This document shows, in pieces, positions 1-6,186 of a DNA stretch of 10,383 bases. The stretch covers positions 1 to 10,383 of the forward strand of contig URXS01000066.1 of assembly GCA_900551885.1 (NCBI GenBank). The letters run 5' to 3'. The notes under the pieces were generated by a model that was not told the origin of the DNA, did not search any database, and saw nothing but the letters and a program-made list of their open reading frames with translations. The number at the start of each line of letters is the position of its first letter. Position 1 is the stretch's first letter. This stretch comes from an uncultured Oscillibacter sp. GTDB lineage: Bacteria > Bacillota > Clostridia > Oscillospirales > Oscillospiraceae. The position numbers and the translations under genes were made by a program.

Positions 1-107
1 CCGCCGATGCGGAAGGAGGTGTGGCGGCTCATGGGCACGTCCCGCTCCACCGTCATATCCGGCAGGTAATCCCGGATCTTTTCGTCCAAACATTCATACC
101 ACTGCAT
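1..107 (-). CDS. murB: UDP-N-acetylmuramate dehydrogenase, N-terminal fragment (cut by window edge)
   Basis: MurB reduces UDP-GlcNAc-enolpyruvate to UDP-MurNAc in the cytoplasm, the second committed step of peptidoglycan precursor synthesis, using FAD and NADPH. Only the first 35 codons are in the window. The translation starts MQWYECLDEKIRDYL and ends in DVPMSRHTSFRIG(G). The V-P-M-x-x-H-T-S-F-R-I-G-G stretch is the conserved start of the MurB FAD-binding domain. The ATG at 107-105 is preceded by AAGGGAG with 6 nt spacing; this site overlaps the stop codon of the ROK kinase gene, and the two genes are 11 nt apart, so co-transcription is very likely. hprK and murB are neighbours in many Clostridia, often followed by rapZ, yvcK and whiA, so those would be expected beyond the left edge. 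The fragment is too short to judge whether the gene is intact. Confidence 0.88.
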   Translation of the reverse strand, partial: MQWYECLDEKIRDYLPDMTVERDVPMSRHTSFRIG

Positions 108-118
108 AGTGATCTCCC

Positions 119-1066
119 TTATATCCGTTTTTTCTTCCCCAGCAGGGCCGCGCCGATGATCCCCGCCTGATTGCCCAGCTGGGCCTTGACGATGCGGGTC
201 TTTTTCCCGGCGCTGCAGGGGATGGTCTCCCGCTCCACCAGCTGCTGCAGGGGGTGGAGCAGCTGCTCATCGGACTCGTTGCTGACGCCCCCGCCGATGG
301 CCAGGGTATCCGGCTGGAAAATGTTCACCACGTTGGCGATGCCCGCCGCCAGATAGCCCACATACATGTCGCAGACCTGCTGGCCCACCGGGTCCCCCAG
401 CCGGGCGGCCATAAACGCCGACTGGCCGGACACATGGCCGTCATGCTCCCGGATGACCCGGGCCAGGATGCTGTCGGGGTTGCCCAGCTGGGCCTGGGCG
501 GTGAAGCGCTTCAGGGCGCTGGCAGAGGCGTACTGCTCCCAGCAGCCCCGGCGGCCGCAGTTGCAGGGCTCACCTCCCTGCTGAATGACCATGTGGCCCG
601 CCTCGCTGGAGGCCAGCCCTCCCCGCAGCTTGCCGTCTAAAATGATGCCGGCCCCGATGCCGGTGCCCAATGTCACCACCACGAAGTCCCGGCAGCCCCG
701 TCCGGCGCCGCCGAAAAACTCGCCCACGGCGGCACAGTCGGCGTCGTTGCCCAGATACACGGGAACATCCAGCCGCTGCCGGAACAGCTTCGCCAGAGGT
801 ACGTTCTCCATGGGAATATTGGTGGTGAACAGCACATTACCGCCATCCACAGCACCAGGCAGGCCGATGCCAACGGACTCCAGGGCTTCCACTCCAACTC
901 CGCCCTCTTTTGCGGCCTGGAGAACCAACTCTGTCAGATCCGTGGCAAAATCCTCCGCCCCGGTAAAGCCGCTGAGGGGTCGCCGGGCCGCCGCCAGCAG
1001 ATGGCCTTCCTGGTCCACCAGGCCGGCTTTCAGGTTGGTGCCACCCACGTCGATGCCAACGAACAT
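119..1066 (-). CDS. ROK-family glucokinase
   Basis: Likely a cytoplasmic ATP-dependent glucokinase converting glucose to glucose-6-phosphate. The 315-aa protein has the usual length of a bacterial ROK kinase and lacks the N-terminal helix-turn-helix of NagC/XylR-type ROK repressors. Visible motifs: the ATP phosphate loop GIDVGGTNLKAGLVD at residues 4-18, the GNDAD segment at 106-110 with the expected catalytic base Asp108, the second phosphate motif TLGTGIGAG at 132-140, and the ROK zinc site E-A-G-H (His158) with CNCGRRGC (Cys168, Cys170, Cys175). A further Gly-rich AIGGGVS adenosine motif lies near the C-terminus. The ATG at 1066 has GGAGG 8 nt upstream. The gene follows hprK after 15 nt and precedes murB by 11 nt, so all three probably share a transcript. 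Glucose is the best substrate guess; N-acetylmannosamine, fructose or allose cannot be excluded from sequence alone. Confidence 0.9.
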   Translation of the reverse strand: MFVGIDVGGTNLKAGLVDQEGHLLAAARRPLSGFTGAEDFATDLTELVLQAAKEGGVGVEALESVGIGLPGAVDGGNVLFTTNIPMENVPLAKLFRQRLDVPVYLGNDADCAAVGEFFGGAGRGCRDFVVVTLGTGIGAGIILDGKLRGGLASSEAGHMVIQQGGEPCNCGRRGCWEQYASASALKRFTAQAQLGNPDSILARVIREHDGHVSGQSAFMAARLGDPVGQQVCDMYVGYLAAGIANVVNIFQPDTLAIGGGVSNESDEQLLHPLQQLVERETIPCSAGKKTRIVKAQLGNQAGIIGAALLGKKKRI

Positions 1067-1081
1067 GTCTTCTTCCTCCGT

Positions 1082-2029
1082 TCAGTTCTTGGTCTTGCCC
1101 TCGGCCCGCAGGTCCACCCGCTGGGCCAGCTCCTGGGCGGCATTGTAGCCATACCGCCGGTGACGGTTGTTCATGGCGGCCACCTCCACGATGCTGGCCA
1201 GATTCCGACCCGGCCGCACGGGGATGGTGACACAGGGTACCTTCACATCCAGGATATCCACATAGTGGTCTTCGATGCCCAGACGGTCGTAAAATTTCGT
1301 GTTGTCCCACTGCTCGAACTGGACCACCAGATCGATCTGGGACTCGGTGCGGATGGCGCTCATGCCGAAGAGCTGGCGCACATCGATGACGCCGATGCCC
1401 CGCAGCTCGATATAATGGCGGATAACCTCCGGCGCTGTGCCGATCAACTGGTCGGAGATCCGGCGGATCTCCACCGCATCATCCGCCACCAGCCGGTGGC
1501 CTCGCATGATCAGCTCGATAGCGGACTCACTCTTGCCAATGCCGGAGTCACCGGTGATCATGACACCCTCGCCGGAGATGTCCAGCAGCACACCGTGGCG
1601 GGTGACGCAGGGGGCCAAAACCCGGTTCAGATACTCAATGGTACGGCTGGTAAACTCCACGGTGGTCTCCTCCGTCCGCAGCAGCGTCCGGCCGTGTTCC
1701 CGGGCACTTTCCAAGCACTCCGGGAAGCAGTCCAGTCCCCTAGAAATCACCAGTGCCGGGATGTCGTAAAGGAACAGATCGTCAAAGCACTTACGGCGCC
1801 GCTGCTCGGTCAGCCCCTTTAGATAGGTGATCTCCGCCTTGCCAATCACCTGAAGGCGACGGGGGTCGAAATAATCATAAAAGTCATGGAACTGAAGCCC
1901 GGGGCGGTTCACATCCGTAATGGTCAACAGCATCGAGTCGAAATCAGCGCCTCTGTTCAGCACCTCCAGATTGAATTGGGCCACAAAATCCGCCATCTTC
2001 AGTCCGCGTTCCTGCATAACCTTTTCCAT
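1082..2029 (-). CDS. hprK: HPr kinase/phosphorylase
   Basis: Bifunctional enzyme that phosphorylates HPr of the PTS on Ser46 with ATP and removes that phosphate again, setting CcpA-dependent catabolite repression in Firmicutes. The 315-aa product has an N-terminal HprK_N domain (about 10-135) and a C-terminal kinase domain. Motifs seen: His145 in RHGVLLD, Walker A GDSGIGKS at 160-167, the acidic pair in VADD (Asp183-Asp184), the family signature IELRGIGVIDV at 207-217, and the late VRPGRN loop at 271-276. The family is about 310 aa long. The start is uncertain: the ATG at 2029 follows the purine run GGAAAGGGA directly, and in-frame ATGs at 2017 and 1996 would give 311 or 304 aa; Bacillus HprK aligns equally well with the 2017 start. 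It is first in the operon with the ROK kinase and murB, behind its own promoter and a structured leader. Confidence 0.95.
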   Translation of the reverse strand: MEKVMQERGLKMADFVAQFNLEVLNRGADFDSMLLTITDVNRPGLQFHDFYDYFDPRRLQVIGKAEITYLKGLTEQRRRKCFDDLFLYDIPALVISRGLDCFPECLESAREHGRTLLRTEETTVEFTSRTIEYLNRVLAPCVTRHGVLLDISGEGVMITGDSGIGKSESAIELIMRGHRLVADDAVEIRRISDQLIGTAPEVIRHYIELRGIGVIDVRQLFGMSAIRTESQIDLVVQFEQWDNTKFYDRLGIEDHYVDILDVKVPCVTIPVRPGRNLASIVEVAAMNNRHRRYGYNAAQELAQRVDLRAEGKTKN

Positions 2030-2099
2030 TCCCTTTCCGGCCGCCGGAGAATCCCCGGCACGCCTTCATTGCCGCTCCGCCAAGGAGCGGTGCGCTATT
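2030..2099 (-). promoter_or_regulatory. hprK 5' leader with two hairpins
   Basis: From the predicted start near 2099, the leader is about 70 nt long. It can form a 7-bp hairpin CCGCTCC/GGAGCGG (2072-2078 with 2084-2090, 5-nt loop) and a second at 2043-2059 (GCCGG stem extended by one G-U and one G-C pair, 3-nt loop) that ends just before the purine-rich ribosome binding site. An ATG at 2069 opens an overlapping 41-codon reading frame in another frame, and its potential GGAG site is inside the first hairpin. The stems are seen directly; any regulatory role is inference. Confidence 0.5.
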
Positions 2100-2105
2100 A
2101 AATGT

Positions 2106-2134
2106 ATTATATCTTACTTTGCCCGGTTTCGCAA
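2106..2134 (-). promoter_or_regulatory. sigma-A type promoter for hprK operon
   Basis: On the minus strand TTGCGA (2134-2129) is separated by 17 nt from a perfect TATAAT (2111-2106). The predicted start near 2099 is about 70 nt ahead of the hprK ATG. It is divergent from the rpmB promoter about 70 bp away. Confidence 0.8.
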
Positions 2135-2185
2135 CACCCTCCCCCTCCACCCCAGCGCGGAGGATGAGCAGAAAAAACCTCTGAA

Positions 2186-2231
2186 TTTTTTGAAATTTTT
2201 GCTTGCATTTCAGAAAGTTTTCTGGTAGAAT
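2186..2231 (+). promoter_or_regulatory. rpmB promoter with A/T-tract upstream element
   Basis: TTGCAT (2203-2208), a 17-nt spacer and TAGAAT (2226-2231) make a good sigma-A promoter. Directly upstream, 2184-2201 carries two T-tracts in step with the helix (AATTTTTT then AAATTTTT, about 10 bp apart), the form of an UP element or bent DNA. The predicted start is near 2238, leaving a leader of about 49 nt before rpmB. Confidence 0.82.
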
Positions 2232-2286
2232 ACCACCTGTGCCTTGAAAGGGTATGGAAGTACGCAACAGCAAGGAGGTGCAACGG

Positions 2287-2475
2287 ATGGCTAAGTGCGA
2301 GTTCTGCGACAAGGGCGTTACCTTTGGCATCAAGGTCTCCCACTCTCATCGGCGTTCCAACCGTACATGGAAGCCCAACGTGAAGCGTGTGAAGGCGATC
2401 GTCAACGGTTCCCCGCGCCATGTGTATGTTTGTACCCGGTGTATGCGTTCCGGTAAGGTCACCAGAGCGGTCTGA
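2287..2475 (+). CDS. rpmB: 50S ribosomal protein L28
   Basis: Structural protein of the large ribosomal subunit. The 62-aa product begins MAKCEFCDKG and carries the L28 core with SHSHRRSNRTWKPNVKRV at about 18-35. Two CxxC pairs (Cys4/Cys7 and Cys49/Cys52) mark the zinc-binding C+ form rather than the cysteine-free paralogue used under zinc shortage. The start at 2287 is fixed by AAGGAGG at 2272-2278 with 8 nt spacing and by the family's MAK start; an in-frame ATG at 2254 would add 11 residues but has no properly spaced ribosome binding site. The gene stands alone behind its own promoter and is followed 12 nt after its stop by a strong terminator. Confidence 0.97.
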   Translation: MAKCEFCDKGVTFGIKVSHSHRRSNRTWKPNVKRVKAIVNGSPRHVYVCTRCMRSGKVTRAV

Positions 2476-2487
2476 CTTGGACAAACA

Positions 2488-2519
2488 AAATCCCGGACTT
2501 CGGTCCGGGATTTCTTTTT
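2488..2519 (+). terminator. rho-independent terminator after rpmB
   Basis: An 11-bp stem AAATCCCGGAC/GTCCGGGATTT closes on a TTCG loop (2499-2502). The closing pair is C-G, giving the extra-stable cUUCGg tetraloop. The stem is followed by C and TTTTT (2515-2519). It lies between rpmB and the small Cys-rich ORF. Confidence 0.93.
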
Positions 2520-2533
2520 GCAAAGGAAGCCCC

Positions 2534-2743
2534 ATGGAGCATTTCTGCCCCTGCCGCAACACCGCCTGCCGCTGCCAACCTGCCAATCACGATCAGAGCT
2601 GCACGCCGTGCATTGAGAAGGATCTGTGTCAGCACGAAATCCCAAGCTACTTTTTCGACCTGGTCATCCGGCCCGGTGAGCAGGTGCAGAACTGCTCTAT
2701 AGACGCCTTCACCCGCCGTGTGATGGACCATGGACAGTCATAA
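2534..2743 (+). CDS. small cysteine-rich protein, possibly DUF6485-like
   Basis: A 69-aa protein with eight cysteines: CPC at 5-7, CRC at 12-14, CTPC at 23-26, Cys32 and Cys54. It also has an EIPSYFF segment at 35-41 and a short charged C-terminus. The CxC..CxC..CxxC layout followed by E-I-P-x-x-F-F reminds me of the small clostridial DUF6485 family, but I hold that match only tentatively. Metal binding, probably zinc, is likely from the cysteine pattern; the biochemical role is unknown. The ATG at 2534 is preceded by AAAGGAAG (2522-2529), which begins only 3 nt after the T-tract of the rpmB terminator. I see no separate promoter, so expression may depend on read-through from rpmB. It is not the 107-codon frame that starts inside rpmB, which would overlap L28 and lacks a ribosome binding site. 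It ends just before a terminator shared with gpsA. Confidence 0.72.
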   Translation: MEHFCPCRNTACRCQPANHDQSCTPCIEKDLCQHEIPSYFFDLVIRPGEQVQNCSIDAFTRRVMDHGQS

Positions 2744-2749
2744 GCGCAT

Positions 2750-2787
2750 AAAAAAGAAGAGCGGAATATTCTCCGCTCTTCTTTTTT
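2750..2787. terminator. bidirectional rho-independent terminator between convergent units
   Basis: A 16-bp stem pairs 2750-2765 (A-tract then GAAGAGCGGA) with 2772-2787 (TCCGCTCTTC then a T-tract), with a 6-nt loop. The A-tract on one arm and T-tract on the other let it end transcription in both directions, from the Cys-rich ORF on the plus strand and from gpsA, 13 nt away, on the minus strand. Confidence 0.92.
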
Positions 2788-2800
2788 GTTCTTCCCGTTC

Positions 2801-3805
2801 TCACATCCAGGCGGTCTCCAAAAGTTCGTCCTTCTTGGCCCGGGTCATCAGCTCCCGCACCACGTCCTGGACCTGTTTGCCATGATAGAGCACTTCGTAG
2901 GCACAGCGGCAAATGGGCATCTCCACGCCCTCCCGCTGGCTGAGCTGGTGGACGCTCTCAGCGGCGTAGTAGCCCTCCACCACGGCGCCTACCTCCTCCA
3001 TGGCCTCCTGGGGCGTCTTGCCCTGGCCGATCAGGATGCCGGCCCGGTAATTCCGGGAGTGCATGGAGGTACAGGTGACGATCAGATCTCCCATGCCAGC
3101 CAAGCCTCCGAAGGTCAGCCGGGTGCCCCCCAGCTTCTCTCCCAGGCGGGTGATCTCTGCCATAGCACGGGTCATCAGCAAGGCCTTGGTGTTATCCTGA
3201 TAGCCCAGTCCTGTGGTGACACCGCAGGAGAGGGCAATGACATTTTTCAGTGCGGCCGCCAGCTCTACGCCAATGATATCATAGCTGGTGTAAATGCGGA
3301 AATAATCGTTCATGAAAGCGTCCTGGACAAACCGGGCCGCGTCCCGATCCGGGCAGGCCGACACACAGCCGGTGGGCATCCGAATCCCCACTTCCTCTGC
3401 GTGGGAAGGGCCGGAAAGGGCAACCACTTTACAGATATTTCCGATCTCCTCCAGAAGCACCTGGCTCATGCGCAGGTTGGTATCCCGCTCGATGCCCTTG
3501 GACACGGACACCAGCACCGTTTTTTCCGTCAGGTAGGGCGCGATCTTCCGCCCCGTCTCACGAACGGCAAAGGAAGGGGCTGCGCTGACCACCAGATCTG
3601 CGCCACGCAGGCACTCCAGGTCGCCGGTGATGGTCAGCTTCTCCGGCAGAGTCACCCCTTTCAGCAGGGGATTCTCCCGCTTTTCCGTCATTTCCGCCGC
3701 TTTGGCGGGGTTGTGGGACCAGAGAGTCACGTCATGCCCGTTGTCACACAGCACGATGCTCAGAGCGGTGCCCCAGCCGCCGCTGCCAACCACTACCGCT
3801 TTCAT
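2801..3805 (-). CDS. gpsA: glycerol-3-phosphate dehydrogenase [NAD(P)+]
   Basis: Cytosolic enzyme that reduces dihydroxyacetone phosphate to sn-glycerol-3-phosphate, the backbone for phospholipids. The 334-aa length is typical. The N-terminal Rossmann motif GSGGWGTAL is at 7-15. Further family landmarks are VSKGIE (Lys103), SGPSHAEEV at 131-139, the catalytic-lysine segment LKNVIAL (Lys187), GLAGMGDLIVTCTS at 234-247 (Asp240), and the substrate-binding SRN at 250-252. The start ATG at 3805 overlaps the plsY stop as ATGA, and AAGGAGG lies about 7 nt upstream inside plsY, so translation is probably coupled. The product supplies the substrate of PlsY, encoded just upstream, which explains the pairing. 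The bidirectional terminator at 2750-2787 ends the operon. Confidence 0.96.
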   Translation of the reverse strand: MKAVVVGSGGWGTALSIVLCDNGHDVTLWSHNPAKAAEMTEKRENPLLKGVTLPEKLTITGDLECLRGADLVVSAAPSFAVRETGRKIAPYLTEKTVLVSVSKGIERDTNLRMSQVLLEEIGNICKVVALSGPSHAEEVGIRMPTGCVSACPDRDAARFVQDAFMNDYFRIYTSYDIIGVELAAALKNVIALSCGVTTGLGYQDNTKALLMTRAMAEITRLGEKLGGTRLTFGGLAGMGDLIVTCTSMHSRNYRAGILIGQGKTPQEAMEEVGAVVEGYYAAESVHQLSQREGVEMPICRCAYEVLYHGKQVQDVVRELMTRAKKDELLETAWM

Positions 3806-4494
3806 GGGGTTTCCTCCTTTTTATGATGGAAGCTGAACTTGTTCTCATTACCGTGGATCAAACGCCGGATGTTGGCCCGGTGCTGCCAGACCACCAGGCC
3901 GCCCGTCAGGAACGCCAGCACCACAATCACCGGGTAGGGGTAGCAGTACCAGGAGATAAAGGGAAAACTGGCCCCGGCCCACACGGAACCTAGGGACACG
4001 TACTTCGTCAGGATGGCCAGAATCAGGAATCCGCCCCAGACCACCACCGCAATGCGCCAGTCGATCATGATGGCGATAGTGCCGCCGGAGAGGATGCCCT
4101 TGCCACCCTTGAAGTGGAACATACAGGGGAACATATGGCCCAACAGGCAGAACAGGGCGGCCCAGTACTCCGCGAAAACAGACCAGAACTGGGTCGTCGC
4201 CGCGGCAGAAAGGTAGATGGTGTACCCTGTAAAAAACAGATACTTGGCAACCAGGATCGCCACTACCGCTTTCAGTACGTCGGTCAAAATCACCACTAGA
4301 GTCAAAAAGCCACCGAAGGTACGGTAAAAATTAGTCAGCCCCGCGTTACCGCTGCCGTGATTGCGCACATCATCCCGGAGAATATACTTGGAGACGATGA
4401 CAGCACCGTTGAAACAGCCGCAGAAATAGGCGATCACCGCCGTAATGGCGATCAGCAGCGGAAGCGGAATCCCGTTGGAAAACAAGCTCAGCAT
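3802..4494 (-). CDS. plsY: acyl-phosphate:glycerol-3-phosphate acyltransferase PlsY
   Basis: Integral membrane enzyme that moves an acyl group from acyl-phosphate to glycerol-3-phosphate, forming lysophosphatidic acid. The 230-aa protein has about six to seven hydrophobic segments and all three PlsY motifs: RNHGSGNAGLTNFYR at 44-58, GHMFPCMFHFKGGKG at 119-133 (glycine-rich phosphate loop) and HRANIRRLIHGNE at 205-217. It is somewhat longer than the usual 190-210 aa, mainly through a longer region between motifs 1 and 2 (about 85-112). I place the start at ATG 4494: AAGGAGG at 4509-4503 is 9 nt upstream. The longer frame from GTG 4515 would put this site inside the coding sequence. The ribosome binding site runs up to the der stop codon; der ends 4 nt before this start. 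gpsA overlaps the 3' end by 4 nt. Confidence 0.95.
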   Translation of the reverse strand: MLSLFSNGIPLPLLIAITAVIAYFCGCFNGAVIVSKYILRDDVRNHGSGNAGLTNFYRTFGGFLTLVVILTDVLKAVVAILVAKYLFFTGYTIYLSAAATTQFWSVFAEYWAALFCLLGHMFPCMFHFKGGKGILSGGTIAIMIDWRIAVVVWGGFLILAILTKYVSLGSVWAGASFPFISWYCYPYPVIVVLAFLTGGLVVWQHRANIRRLIHGNENKFSFHHKKEETP

Positions 4495-4498
4495 CTCA

Positions 4499-5824
4499 TC
4501 ATACCTCCTTATCACCCTTTTGGCGGATGGACAGGATCACCGGGGTCCCCTCCAGGCCGAAGGTGTTACGGATGCAATTTTCCAGGTACCGCTGATAGGA
4601 AAAATGAAACAGCCGGGCATCGTTGCAGAACACCACGAAGTGGGGCGGCTTCACGCCCACCTGGGTCATATAGTAGATCTTCAGCCGGCGGCCCTTGTCG
4701 GTGGGCGGCTGGACCCGGGTCTGGGCGTCCGCCAGGACGTTGTTCAGCATACCGGTGGTGATCCGGGTGGCGGCCTGGTTGGACACATAGTCGATCAGCT
4801 CAAAGAGCCTGTCCACCCGCTGGCCGGTCTTGGCAGAGATGAAGAGGATGGGGGCGTACGTCATGAAGGCCAGGTCCTGGCGGACCTTCTCCCGCATCCG
4901 GTCCATGGTCTTGTCGTCCTTTTCCACCAGGTCCCACTTGTTCACCACAATGATGCTGGCCTTGCCGGCCTCATGGGCCAGGCCCGCCACCTTGGTGTCC
5001 TGCTCGGTGACGCCCTCGGTGGCGTCGATCATGATGAGGCACACGTCGCTGCGCTCAATGGCCATGGTGGCCCGAAGGACACTGTACTTTTCAATGTCCT
5101 CCTCCACCTTGGACCGGCGGCGGATGCCGGCAGTGTCGATGAAGACGAACTTGCCCTTGTCGTTTTCAAACCGGGAGTCGATGGCGTCCCGGGTGGTGCC
5201 GGCCACGTCGGAGACGATGACCCGCTGCTCCCCCAGAATCTTGTTGACCAGAGAGGACTTGCCGGCGTTGGGCTTGCCGATGACGGCCACCTTGATGGCG
5301 TCGTCCTCCTCTTCCTCCTCATCCTCCGGCGGGAAGTATTGGACGCAGGCGTCCAGCAGGTCGCCGGTGCCGTGGCCGTGGACGGCGGAGACGGCGATGG
5401 GATCTCCCAGGCCCAGGTTATAGAACTCATAAAAGTCCGGGTCCGGGGCGCCGGTGGAGTCCATCTTGTTGACCGCCAGCACAATGGGCTTGCCGCTGCG
5501 CAGCAGCATATTGGCCACCTCGTGGTCAGAGGCGGTGAGACCGGTCTTGATATCCGTCAGAAAGATGATAACGGTGGCGTTTTCAATGGCGATCTGGGCC
5601 TGGTCCCGCATGAAGGACAGGATCTGGTCGTCGGTCCGGGGCTCGATGCCGCCGGTATCGATCAGGGTGAAGGACCGGCCGTTCCAGTCCGTCTCCCCGT
5701 AGATCCGGTCCCGGGTAACGCCCGGCGTATCCTCCACAATGGAGAGCCTCCGTCCGATCAGCTTGTTGAACAGCATGGATTTGCCCACGTTGGGGCGGCC
5801 CACAATGGCGACGATCGGTTTCAC
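4499..5824 (-). CDS. der: ribosome biogenesis GTPase Der (EngA)
   Basis: Essential GTPase with two tandem G domains that assists late 50S subunit assembly. The 441-aa length is typical. G domain 1 shows GRPNVGKS at 9-16, DTGG at 56-59 and NKMD at 119-122. A run of acidic residues (167-175, EDEEEEEDD) forms the linker. G domain 2 shows GKPNAGKS at 183-190, the VAGTTRD switch at 207-213, DTAG at 230-233 and NKWD at 295-298. The C-terminal KH-like RNA-binding domain covers about 355-441, with the typical YYMTQVGVKPPHFVVF stretch. The start is GTG at 5824, reading VKPIVAIVGRPN; AAAGGA lies upstream with a rather long spacing of about 12 nt, which may keep translation modest. It has its own promoter just beyond the rpmF terminator and leads the operon with plsY and gpsA. 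Confidence 0.97.
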   Translation of the reverse strand: MKPIVAIVGRPNVGKSMLFNKLIGRRLSIVEDTPGVTRDRIYGETDWNGRSFTLIDTGGIEPRTDDQILSFMRDQAQIAIENATVIIFLTDIKTGLTASDHEVANMLLRSGKPIVLAVNKMDSTGAPDPDFYEFYNLGLGDPIAVSAVHGHGTGDLLDACVQYFPPEDEEEEEDDAIKVAVIGKPNAGKSSLVNKILGEQRVIVSDVAGTTRDAIDSRFENDKGKFVFIDTAGIRRRSKVEEDIEKYSVLRATMAIERSDVCLIMIDATEGVTEQDTKVAGLAHEAGKASIIVVNKWDLVEKDDKTMDRMREKVRQDLAFMTYAPILFISAKTGQRVDRLFELIDYVSNQAATRITTGMLNNVLADAQTRVQPPTDKGRRLKIYYMTQVGVKPPHFVVFCNDARLFHFSYQRYLENCIRNTFGLEGTPVILSIRQKGDKEV

Positions 5825-5859
5825 AGGCGCTCACTTCCTTTCTCTTTACACACAACAAT

Positions 5860-5889
5860 ATTATAAGCGAAACCACTCATGATACGCAA
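5860..5889 (-). promoter_or_regulatory. sigma-A type promoter for der-plsY-gpsA
   Basis: On the minus strand TTGCGT (5889-5884) and a perfect TATAAT (5865-5860) are 18 nt apart. The -35 box lies only 2 nt past the T-tract of the rpmF terminator, which therefore occupies the upstream-element position. The predicted start is near 5853, about 29 nt before the der GTG. Confidence 0.8.
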
Positions 5890-5891
5890 CC

Positions 5892-5923
5892 AAAAAAAGA
5901 GGAGGGAATCATCTTCCCTCCTC
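5892..5923 (-). terminator. rho-independent terminator of yceD-rpmF
   Basis: On the minus strand GAGGAGGGAA pairs with TTCCCTCCTC (5923-5914 with 5908-5899, 5-nt loop) and is followed by seven T (5898-5892). It starts 14 nt after the rpmF stop. Confidence 0.94.
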
Positions 5924-5937
5924 GCACACAGCGTTCC

Positions 5938-6132
5938 TTATTTCGCGACGACGGACTTCACGGCCTTGACTTGGCGGCCGTTGTAAGTACCGCACTCCTG
6001 GCACATTCTGTGAGGCAGGTGCAGCGCACCGCATTTCGGGCACTTGACAAGGCCGGGAACCGCCAGCTTCCAGTGAGAGCTGCGGCGCTTGTCGCGTCTT
6101 GCCTTGGATACTTTTCCCTTAGGTACTGCCAT
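5938..6132 (-). CDS. rpmF: 50S ribosomal protein L32
   Basis: Structural protein of the large ribosomal subunit. The 64-aa product begins MAVPKGKVSKARRDKRRSSHWKL, the hallmark L32 start with the basic patch. It has a four-cysteine zinc ribbon, CPKC at 31-34 and CQEC at 44-47, so it is the zinc-binding form. The ATG at 6132 has AAGGAGGTG about 6 nt upstream. It follows yceD after a 54-nt gap, the conserved yceD-rpmF pair, and is closed by a terminator. The L28 gene in this window is also the zinc form. Confidence 0.97.
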   Translation of the reverse strand: MAVPKGKVSKARRDKRRSSHWKLAVPGLVKCPKCGALHLPHRMCQECGTYNGRQVKAVKSVVAK

Positions 6133-6186
6133 TGTGACACCTCCTTGATCTTCAAAGGCCCGGAGTTTTACCGTCCTTAGTATTCC

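Noticed and set aside
2254..2286. Eleven-codon N-terminal extension of L28 from ATG 2254
   Set aside because: No well-spaced ribosome site precedes 2254, whereas AAGGAGG at 2272-2278 points to 2287, which gives the standard MAK start.
2459..2731. Minus-strand open frame opposite the Cys-rich ORF
   Set aside because: It runs through the rpmB terminator and into rpmB, and has no ribosome site. The plus frame has a good one and a non-random cysteine pattern.
2786..3826. Open frame of 346 codons on the plus strand, antisense to gpsA
   Set aside because: gpsA is certain from its motifs; the opposite frame has no domain and runs through the terminator arm region.
4495..4515. Seven-codon N-terminal extension of plsY from GTG 4515
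   Set aside because: It would place the AAGGAGG site inside the coding sequence; ATG 4494 has correct spacing to that site.
4445..5866. Open frame of 473 codons on the plus strand, antisense to der
   Set aside because: It mirrors der, whose protein motifs are complete. The antisense product is a low-information Gly/His/Val-rich sequence with no recognisable domain or ribosome site. It is an effect of GC-rich codon use.
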